Shown: positions 33,724 to 43,502 of the stretch, one piece after another
Layout of the letters: every line of letters begins with the position of its first letter
How positions within the stretch are numbered: the first letter of the stretch is position 1
Source of the DNA: Locusta migratoria
Taxonomy: Eukaryota > Arthropoda > Insecta > Orthoptera > Acrididae
DNA: 64,000 nt
NCBI GenBank assembly: GCA_026315105.1
Contig: CM048744.1
Span: 369,037,159 to 369,101,158 of the forward strand
Direction of reading: 5' to 3'
The notes under the pieces: model-generated
The model's database searches: none
What the model was told of the DNA's origin: nothing
What the model saw: the letters and a program-made list of their open reading frames with translations, nothing else
Program-made: the position numbers and the translations under genes

Positions 33724-34201
33724 TGTGGTGTCGCACAAGTACAAAGTGCGCGCCACTTACTTTCGCCGCGCGCCGCCATGCACGCACGGCGCGGCGTTCT
33801 CACGACGACAGCCACGAGCGCCCTCTGCGAAAACGCCGCTCGTGGCCACCACTGAAGGACATCGTTCACTTCGGACGGAGATAGCAACCATTCAGGACCT
33901 TCGTAATCAGATAGGCACCAGTGAAGACTTTGCTATTGTACAGGCACTAGGCAGGCCTCCAAGGCCTCCAACAACTATGTATCAACATTCTGCAGTACTA
34001 TGTAAAAGTTAAGTATTGTTACATTCCGTGCAATATATATCTCTTTCTAATTCACTCTAGTGTTTATAGTTTCTGGCTGCTCCCCTCCGTACCTGCACCA
34101 GCGTGCTGTCTTTGTTCCTGTGTCGGTCTCGTTCCACTCGGCCACCGACACCTACGACGAGGCTGGGACACCAAAAGCGGCGACGAAGTTGGGACACAAA
34201 A
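33724..34201 (+). repeat. 5' LTR of the Gypsy-type element
   Basis: Starts TGTGGTGTCGC and ends GGGACACAAAA, so it has 5' TG but not the usual 3' CA. Near its 3' end GGGACACCAAAAGCGGCGAC resembles the junction and primer-binding region just downstream. Confidence 0.92.
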
Positions 34202-34202
34202 G

Positions 34203-34220
34203 TGGCGACGAGGAGTGATA
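34203..34220 (+). other. putative primer-binding site
   Basis: TGGCGACGAGGAGTGATA begins one base after the LTR. The TGG start fits pairing with a tRNA 3' CCA. The tRNA was not identified. Confidence 0.55.
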
Positions 34221-34430
34221 GAACCGTGGACCAGCACGCTAGCAGCAGCCAGACAGCAGGAGTCGAGCACGTAGAAATTGCTCCCGCCCACCCACCCTTA
34301 TTATAAGATTTTTGGGGGAATATATTCTGTTACGTATTTTGTGGCCTTTTTTGTTGCAGAGCGTCCTCTTTCATATTGCATTTGTGTTTTGTTATAAGTT
34401 ACGAGTATGCGCGGCGCCTAATCGGTCAGC

Positions 34431-35320
34431 ATGGCCACTACCCCGAACCCAAACTTAATGGAAATTATTCAGTTACAGACGGCGCAAATAACACAACTTC
34501 TCCAGGCTGTGGCCCAGCTCACAGCGCAAGCAGCTAACCAACAACAACAGCCGCCGCTTCAGCAGCCCACACCAGCCGCCGTACCGCTCCCTACGTTCCG
34601 CCAGTACAACGAACGTGAGGAAGAATGGAGCGACTACTTCGCACAGTTTCAAGAACTCGTCGCGGCTCATCAAATTACAGGTCAGAGAGTGAAGAACCTT
34701 TTCTTATCGATTGTGGGCCCCCAGACCTTCGTACTATTGCAGAAACTATTCCCTCACGCATCTCCTCGTGATGTAGACTTTGAACAAATTGTAGATGCAC
34801 TGAATGCTCATTATGAGAGAAAAGTTCTTGTAGCCGCTGCACGGTACCGATTTTTCAGACTTAAAAAATTACCGCAGTAGTCACACCAAGAATGGATCAC
34901 GGAATTGAAGGGCTTAACCCGCCAATGTAAATTTACTTGCTCTTGTGGACTTTCTTATAGTGACGTTATGTTGCGAGATGCGATTACGCAGAACATTCAG
35001 GACCCCAGAATTAGGGCAGCAATTCTGAAACAGTCAGACCCTTCATTAGACAGTGTACTGCAGCTTATAGAAGCGCATGATGCTTTTGACTTAGCAGATG
35101 TAGAAATGCAAAGCCACAGTGTTAATTCAGTGCGCCGCAACGGACGCTTTCCTAGCCGTAGTTCTCAGTATAGCACTAGTGATTCTTATTTTTCTACCGG
35201 CCGTGCTGAACAGACAGTGAACAGTAGCCAGAGTAAAAGTGCGACGCAAAGGTCGCCCCGTCGTGTTAGAAACAGTGATTTGAGTACGGGCGCCAACGCT
35301 CATTTCAGAAAAATGTACGT
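34431..35320 (+). pseudogene. gag of the Gypsy-type element, with an in-frame stop and a frameshift
   Basis: Starts ATG 34431 (MATTPNPNLMEIIQ), with a Gln/Pro-rich N-terminal stretch and a capsid-like helical region (EEEWSDYFAQFQELV, ITGQRVKNLFLSIVG). A TAG stop at 34878-34880 breaks the frame, which otherwise continues unchanged through 34905-35300 (YSDVMLRDAITQNIQDPRIRAAI). A one-base frame change lies between about 35290 and 35325, just before two zinc-finger motifs, CPHC...H...C and CYQCGKSGHVQSVC (about 35325-35430), which are in the pol frame. Known of the family: gag packages the RNA in virus-like particles. A programmed frameshift cannot be excluded for the second break, but the TAG is a plain lesion. 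Confidence 0.85.
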
Positions 35321-35324
35321 AAAT

Positions 35325-36643
35325 CTTGCCCCCATTGTGTGTCTCGCCACAAGCGTGCTCATTGCCCTAGTCGCAACGCAACCTGTTATCAATGTGGCAA
35401 ATCAGGACATGTACAGTCTGTGTGTATGCAAATTAAAAACTCAAAGAACGGTACCGTTAGAAACAGTGCTTCGCAGAGTGCGAGAACAGTTCATTCTGTA
35501 AATGTTATACGGGCTGTGGAATTGAGCAGTGCTTTAGTTGGTTCTCAATTGCAAGAAAGTAGTTCTGCGCCTATGGCAAAACTATATAGTGCACCACGTA
35601 GCAAGCGCCGACGAGCGCGTAAAACAGTGCAACGGAAAAGGGTTCGGGACAAGCAAAATAACTATGAACAGTGCATTCCTGTAGTGAAATTAGTGCCTTC
35701 TGCAACTGCTCCTTGTAATAGTGCCCAGTACTGTGTAGCTAGTGACAGTAGACATCAGGTAGTTACTCAAAAGTGTAGTGCAGTAGTTAGTGACTCTGTA
35801 GTAGCCTCGCATTGCGCGGACGACGATCCGGCGGTAGTGCCATCTAGTGACAGTGTTGTTAATCCGCTGCGTGCCGAGTCTGCGCCGCTTACTTCACTAC
35901 GCGGCCCGCGCAAGCGCAGTAAACAAACCGTAGCAGACGTTGCCCACATTCGCGCACCTGTCGAGCGCCGCAAGCAAAAACTGTTTGTGACTCTCTTCAT
36001 AGAAAATAAGACGGTGCAATTTCAGCTCGACACTGGTTCCGCTGTTACCTTAATTAATAAAGATACTTATGAACTTCTGGGTTCTCCAAAATTATCGCTG
36101 TGTCAACAAGTGCTAACAGCTTATACCGGTCAAAATATTCCCGTGCTAGGAACGTGTAGCCTGCCCGCCTCTTTTCAAGGTGTAACAAAAACAGTTGCTT
36201 TTGTAGTTCTTCAGGCCAAATCGACACAGAACATTTTTGGACTAGATGCTTTTGACTTGTTTGGTTTATCAATTCAAAGAGATGTGCTTCAAATTTCGTC
36301 AATAGTGCCTCAGGATAAAATTAATGCATTGTGTGACAAATATAGTGACTTGTTTTCGCCGGAACTAGGTTGTGCAAAAGACTTCGTGGCACATGTAACT
36401 TTAAAAGAATCTGCAGTTCCAAAATTTCGTAAAGCTAGACCAGTGCCTATCGCATTGCGTGATTCAGTTGCCGAAGAACTTAAACGTTGGCAAGATAGTG
36501 GGGTGATTTCTCCTGTTTCTGCGAGTCGGTGGGCCTCGCCTATAGTAATTATACCCAAGCCGTCAGGAAAACTTCGTCTCTGTGCGGACTTCAAATCAAC
36601 AGTGAACAGTCAAACAATTGTAGACACCCCTGCTCAGACCTGA
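35325..36643 (+). pseudogene. nucleocapsid zinc knuckles, protease and RT start of the Gypsy-type element
   Basis: The open frame (first ATG 35339) carries the zinc knuckle, a basic linker (RSKRRRARKTVQRKRVRDK), a retropepsin with LDTGSAVTLI (catalytic Asp about residue 231) and a downstream VLGTCSLPASF, then the RT N-terminus with ARPVPIALRDSVAEEL and RWASPIVIIPKPSGKLRLCADF. It ends in a frame break at about 36610-36650, inside the RT between LCADF and the PDELMDKLG segment, by loss or gain of one or two bases. The next frame carries the remaining RT. Confidence 0.85.
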
Positions 36644-36650
36644 CGAACTA

Positions 36651-39455
36651 ATGGACAAATTAGGACAGTCTCGTTTCTTTTCCAAGATTGATTTAGCAGA
36701 GGCATACTTACAGATTCCACTTGATGACGAGTCAAAAAAGTTTTTCCTCATTAATACTCACATGGGCCTTTTTCAATTTCAACGCCTACCCTTTGGCAGT
36801 TCTTCCGCTCCCGCTATTTTTCAGCGTTTTTTGGAACAGCCGACAGTTTCTGTACCGTGTTGTTCGAACTATTTAGATGACATTGTGGTGTCCGGACGTA
36901 CAGTTGAAGAACATTTAGCAAACCTGGAGTGCCTTTTCAAAGTGTTGACTGCAGCAGGTCTACGTTGCAATAAAGCAAAGTGTTCGTTTTTTCAAACTGA
37001 AATAGAGTACCTAGGCCATGTGATTAATGCCCAAGGAATCCATCCCTTACAGTCACATCTTCGAGCAATCAAAGACTTGCCTCCTCCTAAGAATGTGCAC
37101 GAATTGCAAGCAGTAATGGGGAAGCTGAACTATTATTTCAGATTTATTCCCAATGCCTCTCAGATTGCAGCTCCACTGCATCACTTACGTAGGAAGAATG
37201 TTCCTTTTGTATGGTCTAAAGATTGTCAGGTTGCCTTTGACAAATTAAAGTCTGCACTACTCAGTGATGCATGTTTGATTCCCTTTGACCCACAGAAGCC
37301 TGTAGTGTTAGCAGTTGACGCCTCGTCGTATGGTCTGGGCGCTGTAATCTCACATCGTATTGGATGTCACGATCGTCCTATTGCCTTTGCATCCAAGCTA
37401 CTGACGCCGACGCAACAGAATTACAGTCAGATAGAAAAGGAGGCCTTAGCAATCATTTACGGCGTCACAAAGTTTCATCATTATCTCTATGGCAGAAAAT
37501 TCTATTTGTTGACAGACCACAAGCCTCTCACGTCGTTGTTCTCACCCACAAAGCCGATTCTGCCACGTACGGCACAAAAGCTTCAGAGATGGTCCTTGAT
37601 ATTGTCTAATTATCAGTATGAGATTTTGTACCGACCTACCACTAAACATGCCAACGCGGACACACTTTCCCGCCTTCCGATTGGCCAGGATGTATCATTT
37701 GATTCTTCAGAAATGGCATGTTGTCAGATAGACTCCAGAGATGCTTCCGCTGTCGCAGACTTTCCTTTGAACTCTCGTCGGGTTGCACAGGAAACAGCTG
37801 CGGATGCAGACCTAAGTGTGGTAGCACGTTTTGTTCGCTCAGGGTGGCCTGCCAGAGCCAAAGACATTGATCGGCCTCTGGTTCGACGTTATTTTGCACA
37901 ACGTCATGCATTGTCTTTAAGTCAGGGTGTACTGTTGTTGCATACCGACAACGACCAAGCAAGAGTGATTGTTCCTCGTTCCCTGCAACGAGAAGTGTTA
38001 CGCCTCCTGCATCAAGGACATTGGGGCATTGTTAGGACAAAGCAATTGGCCAGACGTCATTGTACCTGGGTTGGTATGGACGCTCAGATAGAGAGCATGA
38101 CATCACAGTGTACAGTTTGTGCGGAGCATCAGGCGGCTCCTCCACAGCGTTTCTCAGACTGGCCACGCCCCAAGGGACCATGGCAACGTTTACAATTTGA
38201 CTTTGCTGGACCTTTCTGGAATACGCGCTGTTTAATTGTTGTAGACGCTTTCAGCAAGTTTCCTTTTGTGATTGCCATGAACTCAACGACAGCTTCTAGT
38301 ACAATCAGTGCCTTAACATCAGTGTTTTGCATCGAAGGCTTGCCTGAAACTATCGTCAGTGACAATGGACCTCAGTTTGTTAGTGCGGAATTTCAACAGT
38401 TTTGTCGTGTGAATGGTATTCAGCATATTACCACTGCACCTTTTCACCCTCAGTCCAATGGTGAAGCAGAACGTTTCGTTCGAACATTCAAGTCTCACAT
38501 GGAGAAGATGAAAGGTCAGCACTCCAGGCAGCAAGCTCTTCAAATTTTCCTGTCTACGTATCGGTGCATGCCACGTGACGGCCCGTCTCCTGCCGAGCTG
38601 CTACACGGCCGCCGTCACCGCACTCTCCTTCACCTGCTGCAGCCTCCCACGCACCGAGTCGGTTCGTATGGCGCTACGCGTTTTCAGGTTTCTACGCCGG
38701 TGCTGTACAGGGTGTTTGCTGGAAACAAGAAGAAATGGATGCCGGGCATCATTCAGCGCGTGCTCGGGCGCAATATGTTTGTTGTACGTTCTTCCACAGG
38801 GTCGGAGCTGCGGCGCCACGCAAACCAATTGCGCCTGCACAGGCCGCGCGATCCTGTCTCCGGTTTCTTGATTCCAGACCCAGTTCACCGCCAGGGAGCA
38901 CAAACACATCGTTCGTCAACGGGTCCAGCGTCCCCGGACTACGAGATCGTCCCGATGGAGATCGACGCGACGCCGCCGCTGTCGCCGCCGCAGATGACAG
39001 CGTCACCGAGAGGGACTCCGGGACCGTGCGTGCCGCCGGCGCCTGGGCCACGCACCTCAGAAGAAGATGACCTGCTCCCTCTGGGCGGGGGTGTGCGCCC
39101 TTCCCCAGGTTTCGGTGGGTTCCCTGGAGGATCGCAAGGCGGATGCCAGGGCGCAGACGGCGTCTCAATCCCAGCCTCAGCTACGACGCCCGTCCCACCA
39201 GTAACGCCCCCGCCCAGGCCCTCCTCCCAGTGCCGTCGCCGTGGCCCTCAGCCCTACGCCACGACGGCGCGGCGGTTTGGGGGGGGGGGAGGGGTGTGGT
39301 GTCGCACAAGTACAAAGTGCGCGCCACTTACTTTCGCCGCGCGCCGCCATGCACGCACGGCGCGGCGTTCTCACGACGACAGCCACGAGCGCCCTCTGCG
39401 ACAACGCCGCTCGTGGCCACCACTGAAGGACATCGTTCACTTCGGACGGAGATAG
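36651..39455 (+). CDS. Gypsy-type pol, RT to integrase (934 codons open)
   Basis: Opens in RT: FSKIDLAEAYLQIPL (first catalytic Asp, about residue 14), LPFGSSSAPAIFQRF, YLDDIVV (catalytic pair, residues 74-77). RNase H follows (AVDASSYGLGAV about 225; IEKEALAIIYG about 262; LTDHKPL about 288). Integrase has an HHCC zinc motif (about 455-487), Asp in FDFAGPF (about 515), Asp in VSDNGPQF (about 569) and Glu in NGEAERF (about 603). The tail is Pro/Gly-rich and runs over the polypurine tract into the 3' LTR, so the last 50 or so codons are read-through. No true ATG start: the first codon follows an upstream frame break, so pol is not expressed whole from this copy. Confidence 0.9.
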   Translation: MDKLGQSRFFSKIDLAEAYLQIPLDDESKKFFLINTHMGLFQFQRLPFGSSSAPAIFQRFLEQPTVSVPCCSNYLDDIVVSGRTVEEHLANLECLFKVLTAAGLRCNKAKCSFFQTEIEYLGHVINAQGIHPLQSHLRAIKDLPPPKNVHELQAVMGKLNYYFRFIPNASQIAAPLHHLRRKNVPFVWSKDCQVAFDKLKSALLSDACLIPFDPQKPVVLAVDASSYGLGAVISHRIGCHDRPIAFASKLLTPTQQNYSQIEKEALAIIYGVTKFHHYLYGRKFYLLTDHKPLTSLFSPTKPILPRTAQKLQRWSLILSNYQYEILYRPTTKHANADTLSRLPIGQDVSFDSSEMACCQIDSRDASAVADFPLNSRRVAQETAADADLSVVARFVRSGWPARAKDIDRPLVRRYFAQRHALSLSQGVLLLHTDNDQARVIVPRSLQREVLRLLHQGHWGIVRTKQLARRHCTWVGMDAQIESMTSQCTVCAEHQAAPPQRFSDWPRPKGPWQRLQFDFAGPFWNTRCLIVVDAFSKFPFVIAMNSTTASSTISALTSVFCIEGLPETIVSDNGPQFVSAEFQQFCRVNGIQHITTAPFHPQSNGEAERFVRTFKSHMEKMKGQHSRQQALQIFLSTYRCMPRDGPSPAELLHGRRHRTLLHLLQPPTHRVGSYGATRFQVSTPVLYRVFAGNKKKWMPGIIQRVLGRNMFVVRSSTGSELRRHANQLRLHRPRDPVSGFLIPDPVHRQGAQTHRSSTGPASPDYEIVPMEIDATPPLSPPQMTASPRGTPGPCVPPAPGPRTSEEDDLLPLGGGVRPSPGFGGFPGGSQGGCQGADGVSIPASATTPVPPVTPPPRPSSQCRRRGPQPYATTARRFGGGGGVWCRTSTKCAPLTFAARRHARTARRSHDDSHERPLRQRRSWPPLKDIVHFGRR
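39276..39294 (+). other. polypurine tract
   Basis: A G-run with one A, ending directly at the 3' LTR start (TGTGGTGTCGC at 39295), as expected for plus-strand priming. Confidence 0.75.
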
Positions 39456-39772
39456 CAACCAGTCAGGACCTTCGTAATCAGATAGGCACCAGTGAAGACT
39501 TTGCTATTGTACAGGCACTAGGCAGGCCTCCAAGGCCTCCAACAACTATGTATCAACATTCTGCAGTACTATGTAAAAGTTAAGTATTGTTACATTCCGT
39601 GCAATATATATCTCTTTCTAATTCACTCTAGTGTTTATTGTTTCTGGCTGCTCCCCTTCGTACCTGCACCAGCGTGCTGTATTTGTTCCTGTGTCGGTCT
39701 CGTTCCACTCGGCCACCGACACCTACGACGAGGCTGGGACACCAAAAGCGGCGACGAAGTTGGGACACAAAA
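39295..39772 (+). repeat. 3' LTR of the Gypsy-type element
   Basis: 478 bp, same ends as the 5' LTR. The differences seen by eye are five single bases (near 39400, 39462, 39640, 39656 and 39681). Followed by the TSD ATAAG. Confidence 0.92.
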
Positions 39773-39865
39773 ATAAGTTTATCTGGATTGCTTGTACATT
39801 ATTTTTACATCTACTGTAATTCATATTATTTTGAGAGCGAAAATTAAAATAAAAAATTAGTAAGG

Positions 39866-40093
39866 AACATTCAGGCCGCGGTGGAGTAGCAGAGCGGTCT
39901 AAAGCGTCTCGCTGCGGAGCGCGCGGTTGCTCGCCGTGGAGTTTCGAGTCCTCCCTGGGGCATGGGTGTGTGTGTGTGTGTGTTTGTCCGTTCGTTAGTT
40001 TATCTAGGTCTAAGTAGTTTGTAAGCTACGGACTGATGACCACGTACTTTGGTCCGATAGATTTACAGACATTTGAACATTTTGAGCATTCAG
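39866..40093 (+). mobile_element. SINE family A-related, copy 7
   Basis: The body 39876-40083 starts GCCGCGGTGGAGTAGCAGAGCGG (split box A-like) and ends TTTGAACATTTT. Flanked by GAACATTCAG (39866-39875) and GAGCATTCAG (40084-40093), a TSD with one mismatch. It contains a short (GT)n near 39965-39982. Confidence 0.88.
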
Positions 40094-40183
40094 ATTTACA
40101 TGTGAACCTCAATAAGAATTACTTGCCGACCTCTGGCCTAGAGCGTTAGTAGCCCGCACTGGTGTCCGCAGCGAACGTGTTAA

Positions 40184-40755
40184 GTAAAGAGAAACAGCCG
40201 TTTTCCAGAGGCCACATTTGACTGGAATAATAAACCCGAGTCTGCTATTAACATCTAAACACAACAGCGAAAACCGATTTACAAAAATGGGTTTTCGCCT
40301 TCTGGAAGATGCGTCGCACGTAAACGTAAGTGTCCGGTGTTTTCTACACGGCAGTGCACGTGACGGTGCGAGCCAATGAAGACAGCGCGGCGCCCGTCAG
40401 TGAGCGTGAGACGGGGGGGGGGGGGATAGGAGAGGGGTGTGAGGGAGGGGTGGAGTGGGAGGGGGGGGGGGCGAGTGTCGCTCGTGGCGACGCGACGGCC
40501 GCGCCGCAGTCCGGCGTCGGCTGTGCCAGGCGCGCGCACAGGTGGGTGCCCGCTACGCCACCGCACCACGCCACACCGCACCACCACCACCAGCCGAGCT
40601 GCGATGCTGACCGCCGCACGACAACACTTCTTCCAGATGCCTACCACCTCGCACCTTATTATTTTATAGTTAAAAAATCTATAATAAACACAAATCATTT
40701 GCTTTCTACAAATTGAGTTGGTTTACGTTCTAAGAGGCGATCCAATTATGATAAT
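40184..40755. other. GC-rich, G-run-rich stretch without a gene
   Basis: At 40390-40640 GC rises sharply, with G runs at 40414-40425 and 40461-40471 and many CpG. The frames there lack any domain and lie on both strands, so none is called. It could be a CpG island or the end of another repeat. Confidence 0.45.
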
Positions 40756-41182
40756 GTAGAAAGATATAAAAAAGCCAAGATCGCTGATCATCAATTTTTA
40801 TTTACGACGACCGGCTTCGCTGAACTATGTCAGCATCATCTGGTCAAAATATTTTACGAGGCCATAATCTTGTAATGTCAATCAGTTATTATATAACAAT
40901 TTACAGTGCATAGGTGCACTATGTCATAATAAAACATAATTATCACAGTGAGTGACAATAGCAAACTCAAATTGTCACTCACTGTGATAATTATGTTTTA
41001 TTATAATGACATAGTGCACCTATGCACTGTAAATTGTTATATAACAACTGATTGATATTACAAGATTATGGCCTAGTAAAATTTTTTATTTTACCAGATG
41101 ATGCTGACATAGTTCAGCGAAACCGGTCGTCGTAAATAAAAATTGATGATCAGCGATCTTGGCCTTTTTTATATCTTTCTAC
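40756..41182. mobile_element. 427 bp near-perfect hairpin (foldback element)
   Basis: The left arm 40756-40959 and right arm 40971-41182 are inverted copies of about 205-212 nt separated by an 11 nt loop (AGCAAACTCAA), with only scattered differences. The ends read GTAGAAAGATATAAAAAAGCC and its complement. No coding trace and no TSD found. The arm motif CGACCGG(T/C)TTCGCTGAAC with GCATCATCTGG resembles non-coding ends of Penelope-like elements, which is only a suggestion. Confidence 0.8.
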
Positions 41183-41438
41183 TTTCTACAAATGTACAAA
41201 TTTTAAGTCGCACCTGTTTCGCCTTATTTCAGGAGAATCTTCAGGAACTATAATAAATTTTGCATCAAATTTCGTTTCCAAAAATACTTTCAATAAATTA
41301 AAAACAGTTCGGCTCTTGCCCTCCATACGTCATGCAGGTTACCCAGTGACCATAGATTTAAATTGTTCATGTACATGCATCCATTGGCTTCAGCACGTTT
41401 TAACGGGAGTCGTTCCGCCCTACCTCGACAATGTTAAA

Positions 41439-42317
41439 TCTATATCTATAAATGTGTATGCCTGTTCGGTGTACGTTTATCACGTCTGAACCACAAGACA
41501 TGAAGAGCTAAAAATTTGTACAGTTACTAATGTCTACCCCGGGAAGGCTTTAGGCGCGGTTTTATGACGATCGGATAGCTATTTTTACACCGAATAGACA
41601 TTCACATACATACATATCCGATTCATATATATTCATGTATGTGAATGTCTATTCGGTGTACGCTTATCACGTCTGAACGACAAGACGCAGTGACTTAAAT
41701 ATTTGTACAGTTACTAACTTATACCTGAGGAAGGTTTCAGGCACGGTTTTATAGCGATCTGATAGATAATTAGTAATTTGAAGAATATAACGTGAAAAGC
41801 GGAACAATAATTACTCTTTGGAAATGGTTTTATTGGTTGCATTGTTGCTTGAGGGTTGATAATGATAAAAGGGTGGAGTATATTTGGATGGAAAGTTATC
41901 GGTGTATATATAATTCTGCGTGTGTGTGTATTATTTTTTCACTCTTCCGTTGTACACCATACCAGTTCCATGCCGATAGCTATAAGGGGGTGGAAGATAC
42001 GGTGGTAGAAAGTCGTCAAATTATAAACAATTTCGGACTGAAGGCCAGCGATGACGTTTGCGACTCTATAGCAAGGAGGTTACATACATCGAAACGTGAT
42101 GCCACTGACCGTATCTTTGGTCTATGTGTGCGCTACAACGTCTTTAGTTATTTCTCTGTAAGGATAAGCATACGAATAAGGAAATATGAGAATAAACAAA
42201 GCAGTAAAAAGAAATTTCCTTTAATTCATCTCTTTTAAAAAAAAAATCGATTTGACGTTTCACTCATTATCAATTATAATCAACCAACACGCGAGCGGAG
42301 CCGCGGGTGTAACCTAG
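41439..42317 (+). mobile_element. Helitron-like non-autonomous element, 879 bp
   Basis: Starts A|TCTATATCTATAAATG and ends with a GCGGAGCCGC hairpin followed by GGGTGTAACCTAG|T. This is the A|TC...CTAG|T pattern of Helitron insertion with the subterminal hairpin 10 or so nt from the end. The frame 41792-42238 has no recognisable domain. Inside, 41445-41585 and 41640-41775 are diverged direct repeats. Another TCTATATAAAAGCCC start follows at 42323, perhaps a second element. Confidence 0.65.
41586..41660. repeat. perfect 26 bp inverted repeat inside the Helitron-like element
   Basis: TACACCGAATAGACATTCAC... at 41586-41611 is exactly complementary to 41635-41660, with a 23 nt loop. It lies between the two direct repeats, of which the right one is partly contained in its arm. 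Confidence 0.85.
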
Positions 42318-42581
42318 TTGTCTATATAAAAGCCCCGTTATCTCAGTGGAGTATTTTTCAACTTACTGTGGTGCTTTTACCATATATCCTCGCATATTTT
42401 TTGACTGTATTGCTCTGCTGTTGTTGTTGTCGTCTTCAGTCCGCAGACTGGTTTGATGTAGCTCTCCACGCTACCCTCTCCTATGCAAATCTCTTCATCT
42501 GAGAATAGGTTCGGCAACCTAAATCCTTTTGAATCTGCTTACTGTATTCGTCCCTCGGGTTCCCTCTACGATTTTTACCCC

Positions 42582-42801
42582 CCAAACATCCTAAAATTCA
42601 AATGTTTGTAGAGCTTATGGGACTTAACTACGGGGTCATCAGTCCCTAAACTTACAAACTACTTATGAACTAGCTACAACTAAAGACGGCACAAATATCC
42701 ATGCCCGAGGGGGGATTCGAACCCCCGACCGTAGTGGCCGTGCAGACCGTGACTGGAGCGCCTCAGTCTCCTCGGCCACGGCGGCCGGCCCAAACATCCT
42801 A
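42582..42801 (-). mobile_element. SINE family A, copy 8, in the RTE-like element
   Basis: The body 42595-42788 is flanked by a perfect 13 bp TSD CCAAACATCCTAA (42582-42594 and 42789-42801). The flanking RTE-like sequence continues across. Confidence 0.93.
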
Positions 42802-43255
42802 ATGCTAATTTGACTACTACTTGATGTCTCAGAATGTGTCCTACCAATCTATTCCTTCTCTTAGACAGGGTATGCCAGAAACTCCTTTTCTCCCCAATTC
42901 GGTTAAGGACCTTATTAGTTACGTGATCTACCCACCTAATATTCATCTTCGTCTGTAGCACCACATTTCAAAAGCTATCATCTTTTTGTCTGAACTCCTT
43001 ATCGCCCACGTTTCACTCCCGTACAACGTTACACTGCAGACAAATGTTTTCAGAAAGGACTTCCTAACATTTAATATTGGATATTAACAATTTTCGCTTG
43101 TTTAGAAATGCTTTTCTTCCCACAGCCATTCTGCATTTTCTATCTTCTATATTTCAGCCATCAGAAGTTATTTTGATACCCAAATAACAAAACTCATCTC
43201 TTACTTTCATTATCTCAGTACCTAATTTAATTCCTTCAGCATCGTCTGATTTTCT

Positions 43256-43480
43256 GACACTACGTTCAAAATATGTTCAAATGTTTGTTAAGCTTAAGGG
43301 ACTTAACTGCGGGGTAATGAGTCCTTAAACTTACAAACTACTCATGAACTACCTTATACTAAAGACGACACAAAAATCTATGCCCGAGGGGGGATTCGAA
43401 TCCTCGACCGCAGCGGCCATGCAGACTGTGACTGGTGCGCCGCAGACTGCTCGGCCACTGCGGTCGGCGACACTACATTC
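43256..43480 (-). mobile_element. SINE family A, copy 9, in the RTE-like element
   Basis: The body 43268-43468 is flanked by GACACTACGTTC (43256-43267) and GACACTACATTC (43469-43480), a 12 bp TSD with one mismatch. More diverged than copies 1, 3 and 8. Confidence 0.9.
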
Positions 43481-43502
43481 CATTATCCTCGTTTTACTCT
43501 TG

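Larger units (their letters stand above)
33719..39777 (+). mobile_element. Gypsy-type LTR retrotransposon, complete but with disabled frames
   Basis: The 5 bp TSD ATAAG (33719-33723 and 39773-39777) encloses two 478 bp LTRs, a primer-binding-like site, gag, protease, RT, RNase H, integrase and a G-rich polypurine tract. The order protease-RT-RNase H-integrase is that of Gypsy/Ty3. No envelope gene. The LTRs differ at 5 of 478 positions by eye. Confidence 0.93.
32463..40135. mobile_element. hAT-family DNA transposon, deleted, carrying later insertions
   Basis: The ends are TAGTGGTCGGCAACTGGCGG (32463) and, inverted at 40135, CAGAGGTCGGCAAGTAAT: the CAGNGGTCGGCAA-type TIR of hAT elements. The 8 bp flanks GCCATGAG (32455-32462) and GCCTAGAG (40136-40143) match at 6 of 8 positions, fitting an aged 8 bp TSD. 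Without inserts the element is about 1.1 kb and keeps only the end of the transposase. Confidence 0.75.
32007..40183. mobile_element. TTAA-flanked element (piggyBac-like MITE), swollen to 8.2 kb by nested insertions
   Basis: The left end TTAACACGTTCGATGCGG (32007) and right end, inverted, TTAACACGTTCGCTGCGG (40183) match except at one base. They share the first 13 bases with the TIR of the 464 bp element at 21013. Removing the hAT element (32463-40135 plus one 8 bp TSD) leaves about 0.5 kb, the size of that smaller element. No transposase of its own is seen. Confidence 0.7.

Noticed and set aside
38735..39583. Long overlapping frames on both strands at the end of pol and in the 3' LTR
   Set aside because: GC-rich shadows of the pol tail and LTR. 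The same LTR frame appears at 33.7 kb.
33719..39777. Endogenous retrovirus
   Set aside because: Gag and pol are of Gypsy type and no envelope gene lies between integrase and the 3' LTR.
40279..40716. Four overlapping frames of 76-139 codons
   Set aside because: All lie in a GC-rich, G-run patch on both strands with no domain; open by composition.
41792..42238. 148-codon plus-strand frame
   Set aside because: Lies inside the Helitron-like non-coding element and has no domain; likely chance.
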